From: Massospora cicadina
Taxonomy: Eukaryota > Entomophthoromycota > Entomophthoromycetes > Entomophthorales > Entomophthoraceae
DNA length: 64,000 nucleotides
Direction of reading: 5' to 3'
Assembly: GCA_022478985.1 (NCBI GenBank)
Contig: JAKSZP010008001.1
Coordinates: 1 to 64,000 of the forward strand
The notes under the pieces were generated by a model that ran no database searches, was not told the origin of the DNA, and saw only the letters and a program-made list of their open reading frames with translations. The position numbers were made by a program, and so were the translations under genes. Below are positions 46,994 through 57,200 of this stretch, piece after piece (the first letter of the stretch is position 1; every line of letters begins with the position of its first letter).

Positions 46994-48700
46994 ATGTCTG
47001 CAAATCCACCGCCTGCTGCTCAATGTGGGGTAGCGGTGCTCCACCACCTAGCGTTTTCTGCCCTGCAGGAAAATACGTTTGCTTGGGGTCAATTAGCCTA
47101 CCATCTTCTTGTGGCCGTTTTGTCACCCCAAGGACTTAGCGTTCCACATAGCATGCATCCGCCATTCTTGCCCCATCCTCTCGCCCTCTCTCACTACAAT
47201 ATCCAATTTTCCTATGAGTTGACTATGGGCATTTGTTCCCATATCTCAACAAGGCAATTATCAAAAGTAGCCACTGCTGCATTTGCACTGGCTGGCTTCA
47301 TTGAATTTTGCCCTTTTAAGAGCTATTTTGACATAGGCTTCTAGATGGAGGAGGACGCTGCAGCAGCGGCTTCTACTCCCCTAGTTTACAAAATCACTCC
47401 TATTCCTACTACCCAAACTCGCCTTCATTCAGATACCACATTGGTGGTGTCCTTTGAATCCCTCCCATCTCACCTCCCACCCCATATATTATATGATAAA
47501 TTGATGGCGGGGCTTCTGCTTAAGGGAAACAGCCCAAACTTGTCTTTGCCGTTTCTTCTGGTGCATAGTGTCTTGCTGCACCTTACGCCACTGCCACCAT
47601 AATTCCACACCACCCTGCCATAGCCCAACAAATCCCTCATACTCATATTGCAGCGGCGCCTGAGCATTTCTTTTGGGCTCAGATGGATAATGGGTGCCAA
47701 ATTTGTCCCCTCTGTTTTAGACTCAACCATTCCAAAAAATCCTGCCCCAAGCCACTTCCTCTGGTGTGGTTTCTGAGCTATATTCAGTGGATTCCAAATG
47801 GGTCATTTTGTTGCCCCTTCCCACTCACTTTCTCATTCAATGGGCCAGAGTGGAAAGTTGGCCTCCACCAAATCACACGCCCACATCAACCCACCCAATT
47901 TCACCCACGCCAATCAGAGTCAGGCCTGGACCACCATTTGCACCCAAGCAGCCCATTCAAATCCCACCCAAATTCTACATCCACTAATCTTGTGAACCAA
48001 TTTCCATGGGACTTATTGGCTGAGATTGACGAATAAAGAAATGTTTTCCCAAATGAGGAATCCAATAAGCCTCTTGGCCATCTCATTTGTGTTTGGGCCA
48101 AATTATACAATTTAGATTTTGACAAAAATCTATCCTCCAATTGATTCGCTCCTAAACCCAATGCCATCCCCTACCAAAGTGACCATCAGCTCGCCTTAGC
48201 AGCAGTGACCTCACTATATTGCCCAAACCTACACAAAGCAGTGTCACAATCTCTTGATTAATACCATCAAGGGCTGAGCACAAAATATTTCCCCTTTATT
48301 TCCCAAAGAATCACAGGAGGAAATCACCAAATTGGCCAATGATGCCAATAACGCTGTCATGCAGGTGGCACAACTAGCAGATTTTGACCCATCTGTTAAA
48401 ATCACCCAACAAAGTATAACAAATTTTTCCCAACTCCTCAAAGCCTGTATTTAAGCTGAACATCATGTTGCGAAATTAGTTGAAGCTGTCTTCTAAGATG
48501 ATCTTGAGGAAGGTAACCAATATTTAATCCACATCCACCCCCACCACGCTTATTCCCAACGCCCTGACTCTCCGCTTTTGTCCATTTCCCACAACTACAA
48601 TGATTCTGTTCAGCTGAATATGTCTGAAGAAGAGATTCCCGACCCCCTCACCTTCTGCCATGGTGGGTTAGTGGTATTCTGCTCCCCTTTTAATTGAAGG
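46994..48700 (+). pseudogene. X4 gag-like ORF1 with intact CCHC knuckle
   Basis: Pieces: MSANPPPAAQCGVAVLHHLA; FALAGFIEFCPFKSYFDIGF just before a TAG near 47341; an 85-codon open segment 47345-47602 (VVSFESLPSHLPPHILYDKL); the knuckle CPLCFRLNHSKKSCP at 47704-47748 with all four ligands (C-x2-C-x4-H-x4-C); SQEEITKLANDANNAVMQVA at about 48310; and a C-terminus near 48650. This copy preserves the knuckle that X1, X2 and X3 have each lost in different ways. RNA binding is the likely role, by analogy with gag and LINE ORF1. Confidence 0.65.
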
Positions 48701-48815
48701 TTTTGTTTAGGTATCTTGGTTTTTTGATCTGTTCATTCATTTGTTTGGTTCTTTTACTAATTAAGCATTGTTAATGTCCATCCCCTGGTCGGCATACCTC
48801 AAATAAATTAAAAAA
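46994..48815 (+). mobile_element. X4: ORF1-only element with A/B/C-type 3' tail
   Basis: ATGTCT at 46994 corresponds to the ATGTCA starts of X1-X3 and is followed by the same CCGCCTGCTGC pattern. The 3' end reads TAATGTCCATCCCCTGGTCG, CATACCTCAAATAAATT and A: LINE B ends in TAATGTCTGTCCCCTGGTCA. The body is homologous to X1, X2 and X3, which have the other tail. Length 1.8 kb. No RT or endonuclease sequence is present. Confidence 0.75.
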
Positions 48816-49025
48816 CAGACTTGCATTGTGCCATCTTTGCCACACTCCCAAACAAATGAAGCACCACTCCCTTCACCTCCTGATGTTATGGTGCTATTTT
48901 TAAGGTAATACATAACTTTTCCGCATTCTCTATGATCAGAGTGGACAACAAAAGTTTTTCCTTATGCTGATTAAAGCCCCTCTACTCCAAATTTAAACCG
49001 TTTAAAAAATATATGTATGTTTCCA

Positions 49026-49378
49026 TCATGGGTCAAATGAGGCAAGCTTGTCAATGCAGACCTCTCCCTCACTAGTGGCACTATTAAATTTATGCTCTGC
49101 ACAGTGTAGCCATTCTGAAGTGCCATCCAAGAAAATGACAAGTTGGCTGGCTTGGCAACCTACTAAATGCAGTTGGTTGAAGGCCTTGTCAAGCTGATCT
49201 GGCATACACTTATTTCCTTGAAAAAGCAATTTATGCGCCTGAAGTAGTATATCCAGGAAAATCTTTAGTACTGCATATAGGGATAACTCAATAAAGTGGG
49301 GTAGTATCCCTTCAAGTTAAGCCTGTTGCGCCATTTCTAGATGAATATAGGATACCTGGTGTGTTGTCAATGGGCCCT
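49026..49378 (-). pseudogene. Gag-like remnant after the 49379 LTR
   Basis: Open piece 49229-49026 on the minus strand (LFQGNKCMPDQLDKAFNQLH) begins about 150 bases after the LTR edge. No diagnostic motif. Confidence 0.35.
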
Positions 49379-49960
49379 TGTAGTAAGCACCACTGTTAAC
49401 TTTTGGCAATAATAATAATTACACTAGGCTGGTTGCAAAGGTTTAGCTCCACTGATCAACAGATGGAAGATATGCTGATTTCCAATCCTTAATAATAGAC
49501 AATATGTAATAAATAAGTAGCTCTCGCCCAAAAAATAACAGTTTATTAATATATAAAATAATGGACTACATCCATTAACCTTTTTCTTTTTTTCACTTCC
49601 AAAAGACCTCCTACTTCCATTCTCTTGTTTGGCTCTTAATCTTCAATATTCCTAATAGATTTCAACCTCTCAGATTAGTAACTATTTATTCACTACATTT
49701 CAGGGTTTCATTCCATCATTAAGTATTTGGCAGAATTTCCTCTATTTGCTGACCTGGCATCACTTTGATCAATTTGCTCGACTTAATAAAATATGATCCA
49801 CCAAATATATGGCTTTTTGTCCACTCATACCAATTCCTTGACATGGTCCACTCAGATAAAATCTAATTTACTTCCTTGGGGTGCTATATTACTGTTATAG
49901 TACAGGACTTAGTCTGAAATCTCAAAGGTGGGTAAAGGTTGGTTAGTCGCATTGAAAGCT
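49379..49960 (-). repeat. LTR of G4 (minus orientation), right edge approximate
   Basis: Plus-strand edge TGTAGTAAGCACCAC at 49379 is the same terminus as at 42521, 58602 and (inverted) 34268. The integrase of G4 ends just to its right, so this is in the 3' LTR position. The far edge is an estimate. Confidence 0.45.
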
Positions 49961-50049
49961 TGACTTTCACTTGTAACCATCTTGGCTATATTTGTTATTG
50001 CTTCTGATTGAATTAATATAATCTTAATAATAAACTTCTTAGCGCTTTC

Positions 50050-50650
50050 TCAGACTCTGATTTATCACTGTTAACTTCATGAGCTAATTAAGCCAGTATT
50101 TAGGTCTATGATATAAGGCCTTGAAGGGAGACATTTTAATAATTTTGATGGAAAACTTATCTTGTAAGCCATCTATTCATATAAGATAGTGATCCCAGTG
50201 TAATGGATTATTAGTGGCCATCTTGCATAATATTGGAACCAAAGTTCCACTTGTTCTTTCTACATTTCTGTTAGTTGATGAGCTGTAAGACGCTAAAATA
50301 GTTGTTGACTTTCCATTCTTAAAGCTAAGATCTGCACAACTCCTAAAGTAAAATTCTTAGTTTTATCATATAGCAAAACCTGTGGATTTAGCTGTGCCTA
50401 GTAAATATTTTAGTATAAAGAGTTAGCAGTAGCTTTGTCAGTCTTCATAGGAATGACAATTGCTTCTAATTATTTTGTGAAGTGATCAAACCATACAATA
50501 AGGCATCATTTTCTTCCTGTGGATTCAGGTAATGGACCTATAATTTCTAAATTGATGGTATGAAACGGCTTGCTGAGGGGTCATGGTCTGACACTTGTAT
50601 TTTGCGTTAGCTGGCATCTGCTTTTTAAAAGTGATGCAAGCATCTAAGAC
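50050..50650 (-). pseudogene. G4 integrase core
   Basis: Minus-strand frame at about 50560-50440 reads INLEIIGPLPESTGRK and WFDHFTK, the start of a Gypsy integrase core. LNPQVLLYDKTKNFTLGVVQ at about 50400 stands where ILSDRGTNF is usual, and AHQLTEM near 50280 where HPQTNG is usual, so catalytic residues have eroded. WFQYYARWPLIIHYT follows. Confidence 0.7.
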
Positions 50651-51592
50651 TTCCACTATAGAATACAATATTCCTTACAATAGTAGCAATCCTTGATCCA
50701 TCATAATTTTTCCAACTCCTCCATGTTTGAAGACATTGTGGGCTTCAGATTATAATAGATAACTGCTCTGAAGGTCGCAAGTAAGGTAGCCAATAAGTTA
50801 AAGCTTTATTGTAAAGTAGTCTGTCAAAAACCTTCATATTTTAGGCATGTGGGTCAATCATTTTCTGAACTTGTTCATCTTAGTCATCCTAGGTGTCTGG
50901 CTTCATGATTAGGTCATATAACCGCTCAGCTTCACTAATATTTATATGTAGTAAGGGCAGTCAAGTCAGTCCATCCATTTTCATGTGCTTCATTCTAGCT
51001 TGAAGAACAATATCCATGCATAGTGCCAATTTTGAGAGCCCATTGGGCCAGTCTTCTTATCAAATCTTCCTTTTTGCGGCCACTTCAAAGAAGCATAATC
51101 TATTCCATCTGTTAAGTTTGTATCATATAAGAAGGACCAGAAACCTTTTACTGCCAGGAATTCAGATAAGCATTTTATATCTGTGACGCTATATTTTAGC
51201 TTAACTTAAGAAAAGCGTTTTCTGTATTAGGACAATGGGTGGTCAATGCCTTCATCATCCATTTGAAATAATGGCGCCTAAGGCTTTGTCAAAGGAGTTG
51301 TAATTAACATAATTTCACCCATAATCCAGATGCCATAGAATTGGTATTCTCATAAAAAAACTTATTAATTTAAAAAAGTTATGTGCTCTACTCCCCACAT
51401 GAAATGATTATTTTGGTAAGAAAATGGATAAGAGTTTTACCGAGTTGAGCAAAATTTGTTTTAAAATGATGGTATTATCCCATTATTCTTAAAAATACCT
51501 GTATGTTTTGTAGGTTCTTCAGCTCAGGCATCTTGGAGATTGCTTTAATCTTATCATAAATTGGTATATTTCTTCCTAAATTATGACATGTA

Positions 51593-52080
51593 CTAAAAAT
51601 CACAGTTCCTGCTTGAAGAAGGTACAATTTGCAGCTTTTTTTTTATGTGGTTCTCTCTCACCCGTTGGAAAATTGACTTGAGGTGGTCCAAATAAATTTT
51701 TAAAAGTTTTTTGAAAACTAATATGTCATTTAGGTACATGGTCACACATCTTGGTTTAAGGTAATGCATGATGTGATCCATTGCCAGTTAAAATAAGGTA
51801 GGAGCATTGCATAATCCTTGAGGGAGCTAGGTAGGTTATAACAAATCTTCTGTGAATATTAATGCGCTTTTTCTTGTTCTTCCTATTATAATTCATCTTC
51901 CAATAGCCGCTGGTAAGGTCCATTGTGGAGAAGAAATTTGGGCCAGAGAGTTGGGCCAAAGCATCATTAATTTGTGGAATCAGATAGCTGTTCTTCTTAG
52001 TAAGTCTGTTTAGCTTCTGGTAATCCATCACTATTCTGTAACCATTATTCTTCCTTATATGTAAAAGTGAGGATCACCAT
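51593..52080 (-). pseudogene. G4 reverse transcriptase
   Basis: MDYQKLNRLTKKNSYLIPQI and LSGPNFFSTMDLTSGYW (52031-51756) are RT blocks; MYLNDILVFKK (about 51740-51710) is the catalytic YLDD box with D changed to N. The segment 51590-50650 between RT and integrase should hold RNase H but is too eroded for me to place motifs. Confidence 0.8.
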
Positions 52081-52261
52081 GGACTCTGGGAGGTCACAAA
52101 TGAGCTGGCATTTAATAACTGCCTGAGATAAGCCTCCATGTATCGCTCCTCTACCTTTAACTTCCTATAAGGCTTTAATTAGAATAGGGTTGAATCTTCT
52201 TCAACAACACTATGCGTCCATCTTTTCATTGTGTCCATAGTTGTTATGTGACGTAAAGAAA

Positions 52262-52316
52262 ACATCTTGGTAGTTTGGGTTGGGACCATCTAGTACTAAA
52301 AAAAACATCTTGATAG
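52262..52316 (+). mobile_element. M2: 31-bp LINE 3'-end micro-insertion in G4, with TSD
   Basis: ACATCTTGGTAG (52262-52273) and ACATCTTGATAG (52305-52316, one mismatch) bracket 31 bases: TTTGGGTTGGGACCA, then TCTAGTACT and A. The insert equals the last bases of LINE D and its A tail. Confidence 0.85.
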
Positions 52317-53089
52317 TCTTTAAATTATAGATTCACTTTCTCAAGTTCCTCTTTATTTAACTTATCATATATTTTGACCTAAAGATAGCGCAAATTAAAT
52401 TATTGGCAGATAGCCAAAATAAAGTTGAATAACAATAAAATTTACTTTGTCAATTTCATTAATGGGATGTAATTGACTTTATCCAATCTCTTTGGTGTTT
52501 CTTGACTAAGATATCTTGGCTGTTTAGGTTTCCAAGTTATAGCTCAATAGACTTCTGATAGCTGGGCCTAAAACTCCTGGTAAAGCTCTTGGTTCAAACC
52601 TACTTACTCCATTGACACTAATAATATGTAGAAAGAAGTTTAGGAATATGCTCAGGGTATGTTGGTACAATTCACTTTTTCTACTGGTTTGAATTTTACA
52701 ACCTCTGCTTATAAAATGATATCTTTTATGCTGCATCTAATGGGTTGGATATCTTTTTTATGTTTCTTTCAGAGATAGAGTATTGTAAAGGTAAAGTGGA
52801 AATAATGTACTCAACCAGACAAGAGTAATCCTTCTTGCTGGAGTCTTTATTATCCAGTGTTAGTGGAATGCATAGTTGAGGAGTGTTGAGTATTCTTCTT
52901 TCAGATTGATGACTCCTTTGTATATGATTATAAACTAGATAATAAGTATGTCATACTATTTTTTGTCCAGAGCAGCTGTAATATAAGAAAACTAGCCTGC
53001 CATTATTGGTTTGGCAGAAGGGATTATGAGCCTATCGTCTAAGTGTTGTTTGGACCAGCGGTGCTATACTCTTGAGTTATTAAAATCTG

Positions 53090-53250
53090 TGGCGAGCTTG
53101 ATCTTATTTTTAGGTCAAGATGAGATAACACTAATAGTCGATCCCATATCCAAAATAGACATGACTCAAACCTTATGAATTACTACTTCCACTTTAGTAA
53201 TGGTTCCTAAAAACGTTGGTGGAAGAAGTTAACATCTCTTTGAGGCAGAA
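53090..53250 (-). pseudogene. G4 protease remnant
   Basis: VMSILDMGSTISVISS at about 53175-53128 is a retropepsin active site (DTGS with T changed to M). Placed between the gag knuckle (53650) and RT (52030), as expected. Confidence 0.7.
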
Positions 53251-53599
53251 TGCATTGAGCTTTTGTGCAGTCGTTGGATACTTCTCTTTTATCTCTAGTA
53301 GGCTGTGAACTTTTTAAAGATGGTTCAGATCAATAAGGCATGGAATGATACGCATTTCTTGATGTATCAATTATTCTGGAGAACACAGTAACTGAATGAG
53401 ATAGGTGTTTTTGGGAACCTGGGCGTTATTGTTAATTTGGCATTCAAGTGTCCCAGAATGGTGAGTCAGCAGGTGAACCTAAAATATAATAACCTTTGTA
53501 CTCTAACCCCCTTCAGATCTAACACCAGATTTATTCCTAAATGCACATGAGATGAGCAATCAGGGTGTTTTGCTTTTCAGGTACTATAGTTCAGTCATT

Positions 53600-54620
53600 A
53601 ATAAAGGTACCTAACCCTAAGCTGACCTTCCATTTCCCTGATTATTACGGCAGGGTTCTTATTTAAACGCGTACTCTTGGTATGGTTTTTCTTCTTGCAG
53701 TAGTATCATCTTGGCTTCTCATCCTTCTTGGGCTTTGCTTTCTCAATGGTATGCACTTGAGGTTTCATGGAAGCCTTTTGGAATTTATTTGGCTTGTGTA
53801 TATCAACCACATCGCAGGGCTCCTTTAATGTCTAAAAAGAAATTGAAGCTTTGTTTAACAGATGTGACATACTTGCCTAGGTTGGGGTTACTATGTAACC
53901 CAGAAACAATGGCGGCTACAGCATTGTCCAATGTAAGCATCTTTGAGGGCAACAGCCTTTGGCCCTTTATAAAAAGGTTATTTGAAAATTTAGCAGGTTT
54001 TATATTCAGTATATTAAGAGTATCATATAGCCTGTTTCTTCATACTCAGGCTTTTTTGGACCCAATTCTTTGATGAGCGCTTCCTTCACTTCTCACCAGG
54101 TTTGTGGGTCATCCATATGAGGCATTATAACCTCTTGAGCCATACAACTTAATCAAGATAAAATATGCTTATCCTTTTTATGAACAGTTGCACCTTTCAT
54201 AGCAGTTTCATAGACATAAAGTAAAGATGTGATACTTCCTTAGCCAGGTGTAAACTTGTCCTTGACTAGGCTTAAAGTTAGTGGCTTCCAAGCCTGTAAC
54301 AATGTGTACTCTGGGAGTTTTAGATTCATTAACCTTGGTATATATATTTTTCTCTTCAACTAATGTGTAAGTTGTCATAATTGATCATGTAGAGGATTGA
54401 TATGTTGCTCCATTTTCACTAGGGTGTCTTGGCGTAACATCCATCGATTTTTCTTCTTTTCTTGATGACTTTATCATTCTCCAAGTTCTTAATGCAGCTT
54501 TTAAGATCTGAATTTGTTGGTGAGCGGATGATAGTTAGGTTCACAAAAGCTTATTCTCATTTTCTCATACTCCAATACTCTGATTTATGTTCTCCTTCAT
54601 CTCCTTGCATTAAGTTTTTT
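53600..54620 (-). pseudogene. G4 gag remnant with degenerate zinc knuckle
   Basis: Minus-strand reading near 53720-53640: KPKKDEKPR, a TGA, YYCKKKNHTKSTRLNK. The TGA and the R stand where the first and last cysteines of a CCHC knuckle belong; C2 and H are intact. Upstream to about 54620 the frame is helical but without landmarks. G4 reads gag, protease, RT, integrase, LTR in the correct order. A plus-strand frame at 53711-54073 is an antisense accident. Confidence 0.55.
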
Positions 54621-54719
54621 AGGAAGCTTGTCTTTTTTAACACTAGCGGTGCCCAAACCAAATGGGGGAGCCAACAATCATCTTTTATGCAAATTATCCA
54701 AACAAAGGGATCATCATAA

Positions 54720-56498
54720 TAAATTTTTTGCTAATATAGCCCCTAAGTTATCAGCCTAGGAAGCCATATCAAATTTAGAGGAAGCTTTGAGGAAGATTTT
54801 GTCTGGCGCCCGCTTTAGCTGGCGGACCATGGCAGATAGCATAGGGATTGGGGCTTTAGTGGCATGTGGGGGCAGGGTTGTGACATCGATGAATCCCCCC
54901 CTTGGGTTGGGACCATCTAGTACTAAAAAAAAAAAAAAAAAAAAAAGAGGCAGGGTTGTGGGTTTTCTTTGTTAATGAGGCCTGCGGTGTCATCTCTTCA
55001 ACATATTGAGCAAGTTGATTTTCAGCAAAAGTGATGATAGCAGGCACACAAGTAAAAGTCTTGTGCACTGGTGAGTTTGGTGATAGTTGGGATTCAACGT
55101 TGAAGTTTTTTCTGCATCAACGCAGGTGCGGCTTGCACTAAATGTGTACTTTTCAATTTTATAATTGGAATCTTCATCAAACTCATGAAGAACTCTTTGA
55201 AATGGGAATCCTCTTGAAAAGAAAATCCATCGCTCCATGGAGTTGCTGGTAGAAAAAGGTGTTGGCAGGGGCAGCTGCGGCATCAACTTCCATTTTTGAT
55301 AGTTTTGTATAAAGGAAACCCGTTTTAGAGTGAAAAACAACGTGGACGCAAATTGGAATGATTTACAGTAAAATTTCTCCAAAGAAAAATCCATCTACAC
55401 ATTAAATAATAATCACTATCATCAATCCAAATAAGGCACTTGAAAGTATTTAAATCGGCCAGCATGGGACCAGCCACAGGAATTGGAGCTGTGGTAGCAC
55501 CTGATGGCTCCAAACTTTCAACCATGGCAGCTCAGCTGAAACTGTTTTAGCCAACAGCTCAGGTTGCCATATTTAGACCAATTTAGTAAAAAATGTTACT
55601 TTTTATTTGGCTGCGGCTTTGGAAGCAGCACCAGAATCTGCAATGTTGGTGGTGGAAGGACCTAGCACAACTCAAATACTTTGGGTGTGGTTGCAGCCAA
55701 GCCAACTCTAGAGGGGGAGCAGCGGAAGCGGCAGAGGTGGAAACTGCAGGGCACTTGTGCTTAAAATAGTTGAGTTTGAAGCACAGGGGGGAAATGGCAT
55801 AGTCATTTTTGATGCGCGCCCAGAATGGGTGATCAGGGGCAGATCTGATCAGGGGGGCGGGGGGAATTACAAGGTAACTTGCAGTGAAATGGATAAATCA
55901 TCACAAAGGCGTGAGGTCCTGCCAAATGATCTGCCCCATTGGGCACCACAAGCTGCAAAACAGGGTATGAGCTGTAAACAGTCTAACCCTCTGTCAGTTT
56001 GTGGCAGAGGCGCATGGGGGAAAGATAGGAGGGCAACCTGGCGAACTGGACCACCAAAATGGCCTCATATAGGAGCTGCGTGTGAACAGTAGGAATGGGG
56101 ATATTTTTTATAAATTATTGGCAGCTTGGCTGCTGCCATTGCATCAGCTTCAGACCTGAAGCTGAGATTGTTAGCCATTAAAAAGGCGCAATAATAATTT
56201 GGTGGATTTATACACCTCCATGGCCATATTGATCATGGTCGCACTCATGTATTGAAAAGTTTCCATATTTGAACTGGCGGCTGAACTTCAGATTGCTCAA
56301 AGGGAGCACCAAAGGGCTTCATATTACCGCATGAAAAGTCGTGAGATGATGGGCAAATCCTAAGATGATTTATACCAGCTGGTATCGTTTGGAGGGCTAG
56401 CAGAGCCAGCCTGGGTGCACTTTGGCAGCGGCCAAAAAACTCCAGAAGGTGGCACACCACCCTCACGCTGAGGCAACAGGCGCTGATGGCATTGACAT
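54720..56498 (-). pseudogene. X2 gag-like ORF1, decayed
   Basis: Aligned landmarks: the knuckle at about 55795-55750 reads SPLCFKLNYFKHKCP (first C changed to S, H to Y, the other two cysteines intact), and LIWIDDSDYYLM at about 55440-55405 matches the LKWIDEDKWTYH block of X1. Open pieces do not exceed 134 codons. Confidence 0.58.
54871..54960 (+). mobile_element. M1: 66-bp LINE 3'-end micro-insertion in X2, with TSD
   Basis: GGCAGGGTTGTG occurs at 54871-54882 and 54949-54960. Between them lie ACATCGATGAATCCCC, the TTGGGACCATCTAGTACT end and an A tail of over 20 bases. Apart from tail length this equals the last 45 or so bases of LINE D. X1 shows the unoccupied form of the site at about 3620-3640. 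Confidence 0.92.
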
Positions 56499-57200
56499 TT
56501 TTGGCAAACCTCTTGATTGAGCACTTGTTTTTATGTGATTTATCAAAATAAACTTAGAATTCAGCTTTAATCTTGGAAATAGAAGCAAAGAAAATATTTC
56601 TAAAGAAGTTTGTCAGTCTTGCCTTTCAGCTCTTCTGTAAGAATATCTCCAGCGTTGATTAGCTTCATTGAGGCAACAAAAGACTTAATATGTGCTTTTT
56701 AACTGGGGGAATTGTCTTTAATGTCACTCTCCAATTTGTTGAGTAATTTACAATGGAAAAAGTAGATACTTGAGTCACACGGGATGCCAGATCTTTTAAA
56801 ATGTTCCACTTATATAAAAAAGAAATTTCTTGATGAGGTCTCAGAGGTTCAATGGGCTTCTAACTCATTTATTCGTCGTAGGGCTTGCTCTAGCTGGCCT
56901 TGAGGAGGTTGATCTGTTCGAGCTAGTGATGATGGCTAGTAGAAGCTTGAGCCGCCATTTCACCATTGATTTTAATATCTTGGCTTTGGAGCTCTTTGGC
57001 AAAGGCGTCAAGTAATCTTTTTGTTTTTTCTTCGATGACTAAAAGATGTCCTTTATGGAGAAGCTTCATAGCTTCCTCTTTTTTAGCACTAGGTGGTCCC
57101 AACCTAAAGGGGGGATACACCGATACACCTTCAGCTTCATAGCTTCCTCTACATACTTGATAACAGTGGAATTAATAGTCCCCATAGGATTATGGAGCTG
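56499..57200 (-). pseudogene. Coiled-coil ORF remnant upstream of X2, hit by M3
   Basis: Minus-strand frame about 57180-56930 reads EEAMKLLHKGHLLVIEEKTK, RLLDAFAKELQSQDIKIN; continuing in shifted frames: LRRINELEAH, KLESDIKDNS, SFVASMKLINAGDILTEELK. Charged and heptad-like. It lies directly upstream of the X2 start in the same orientation. It may be the 5' part of a longer X element or an independent gag remnant. Confidence 0.4.
57062..57150 (-). mobile_element. M3: 53-bp LINE 3'-end micro-insertion, with 18-bp TSD
   Basis: AGCTTCATAGCTTCCTCT occurs perfectly at 57062-57079 and 57133-57150. The 53 bases between them, on the minus strand, end TTGGGACCACCTAGTGCT and A, a variant of the D/E tail closer to that of the X elements. 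Confidence 0.88.

Larger units (their letters stand above)
54633..56498 (-). mobile_element. X2: ORF1-only element, D/E-type 3' tail, hit by M1
   Basis: ATGTCA start at 56498; 3' end at 54633 reads CCCCCATTTGGTTTGGGCACC, CTAGTGTT and A. The paralog X1 has the same landmarks in the same order, e.g. TTGAGCAAGTTGAT and ATAGCAGGCACACAAG near both 3' halves. M1 (54871-54960) interrupts it. Length without M1 is about 1.79 kb. Confidence 0.73.

Noticed and set aside
53711..54073. 120-codon plus-strand frame
   Set aside because: The minus strand carries the G4 gag knuckle remnant in this interval and fits the element order.
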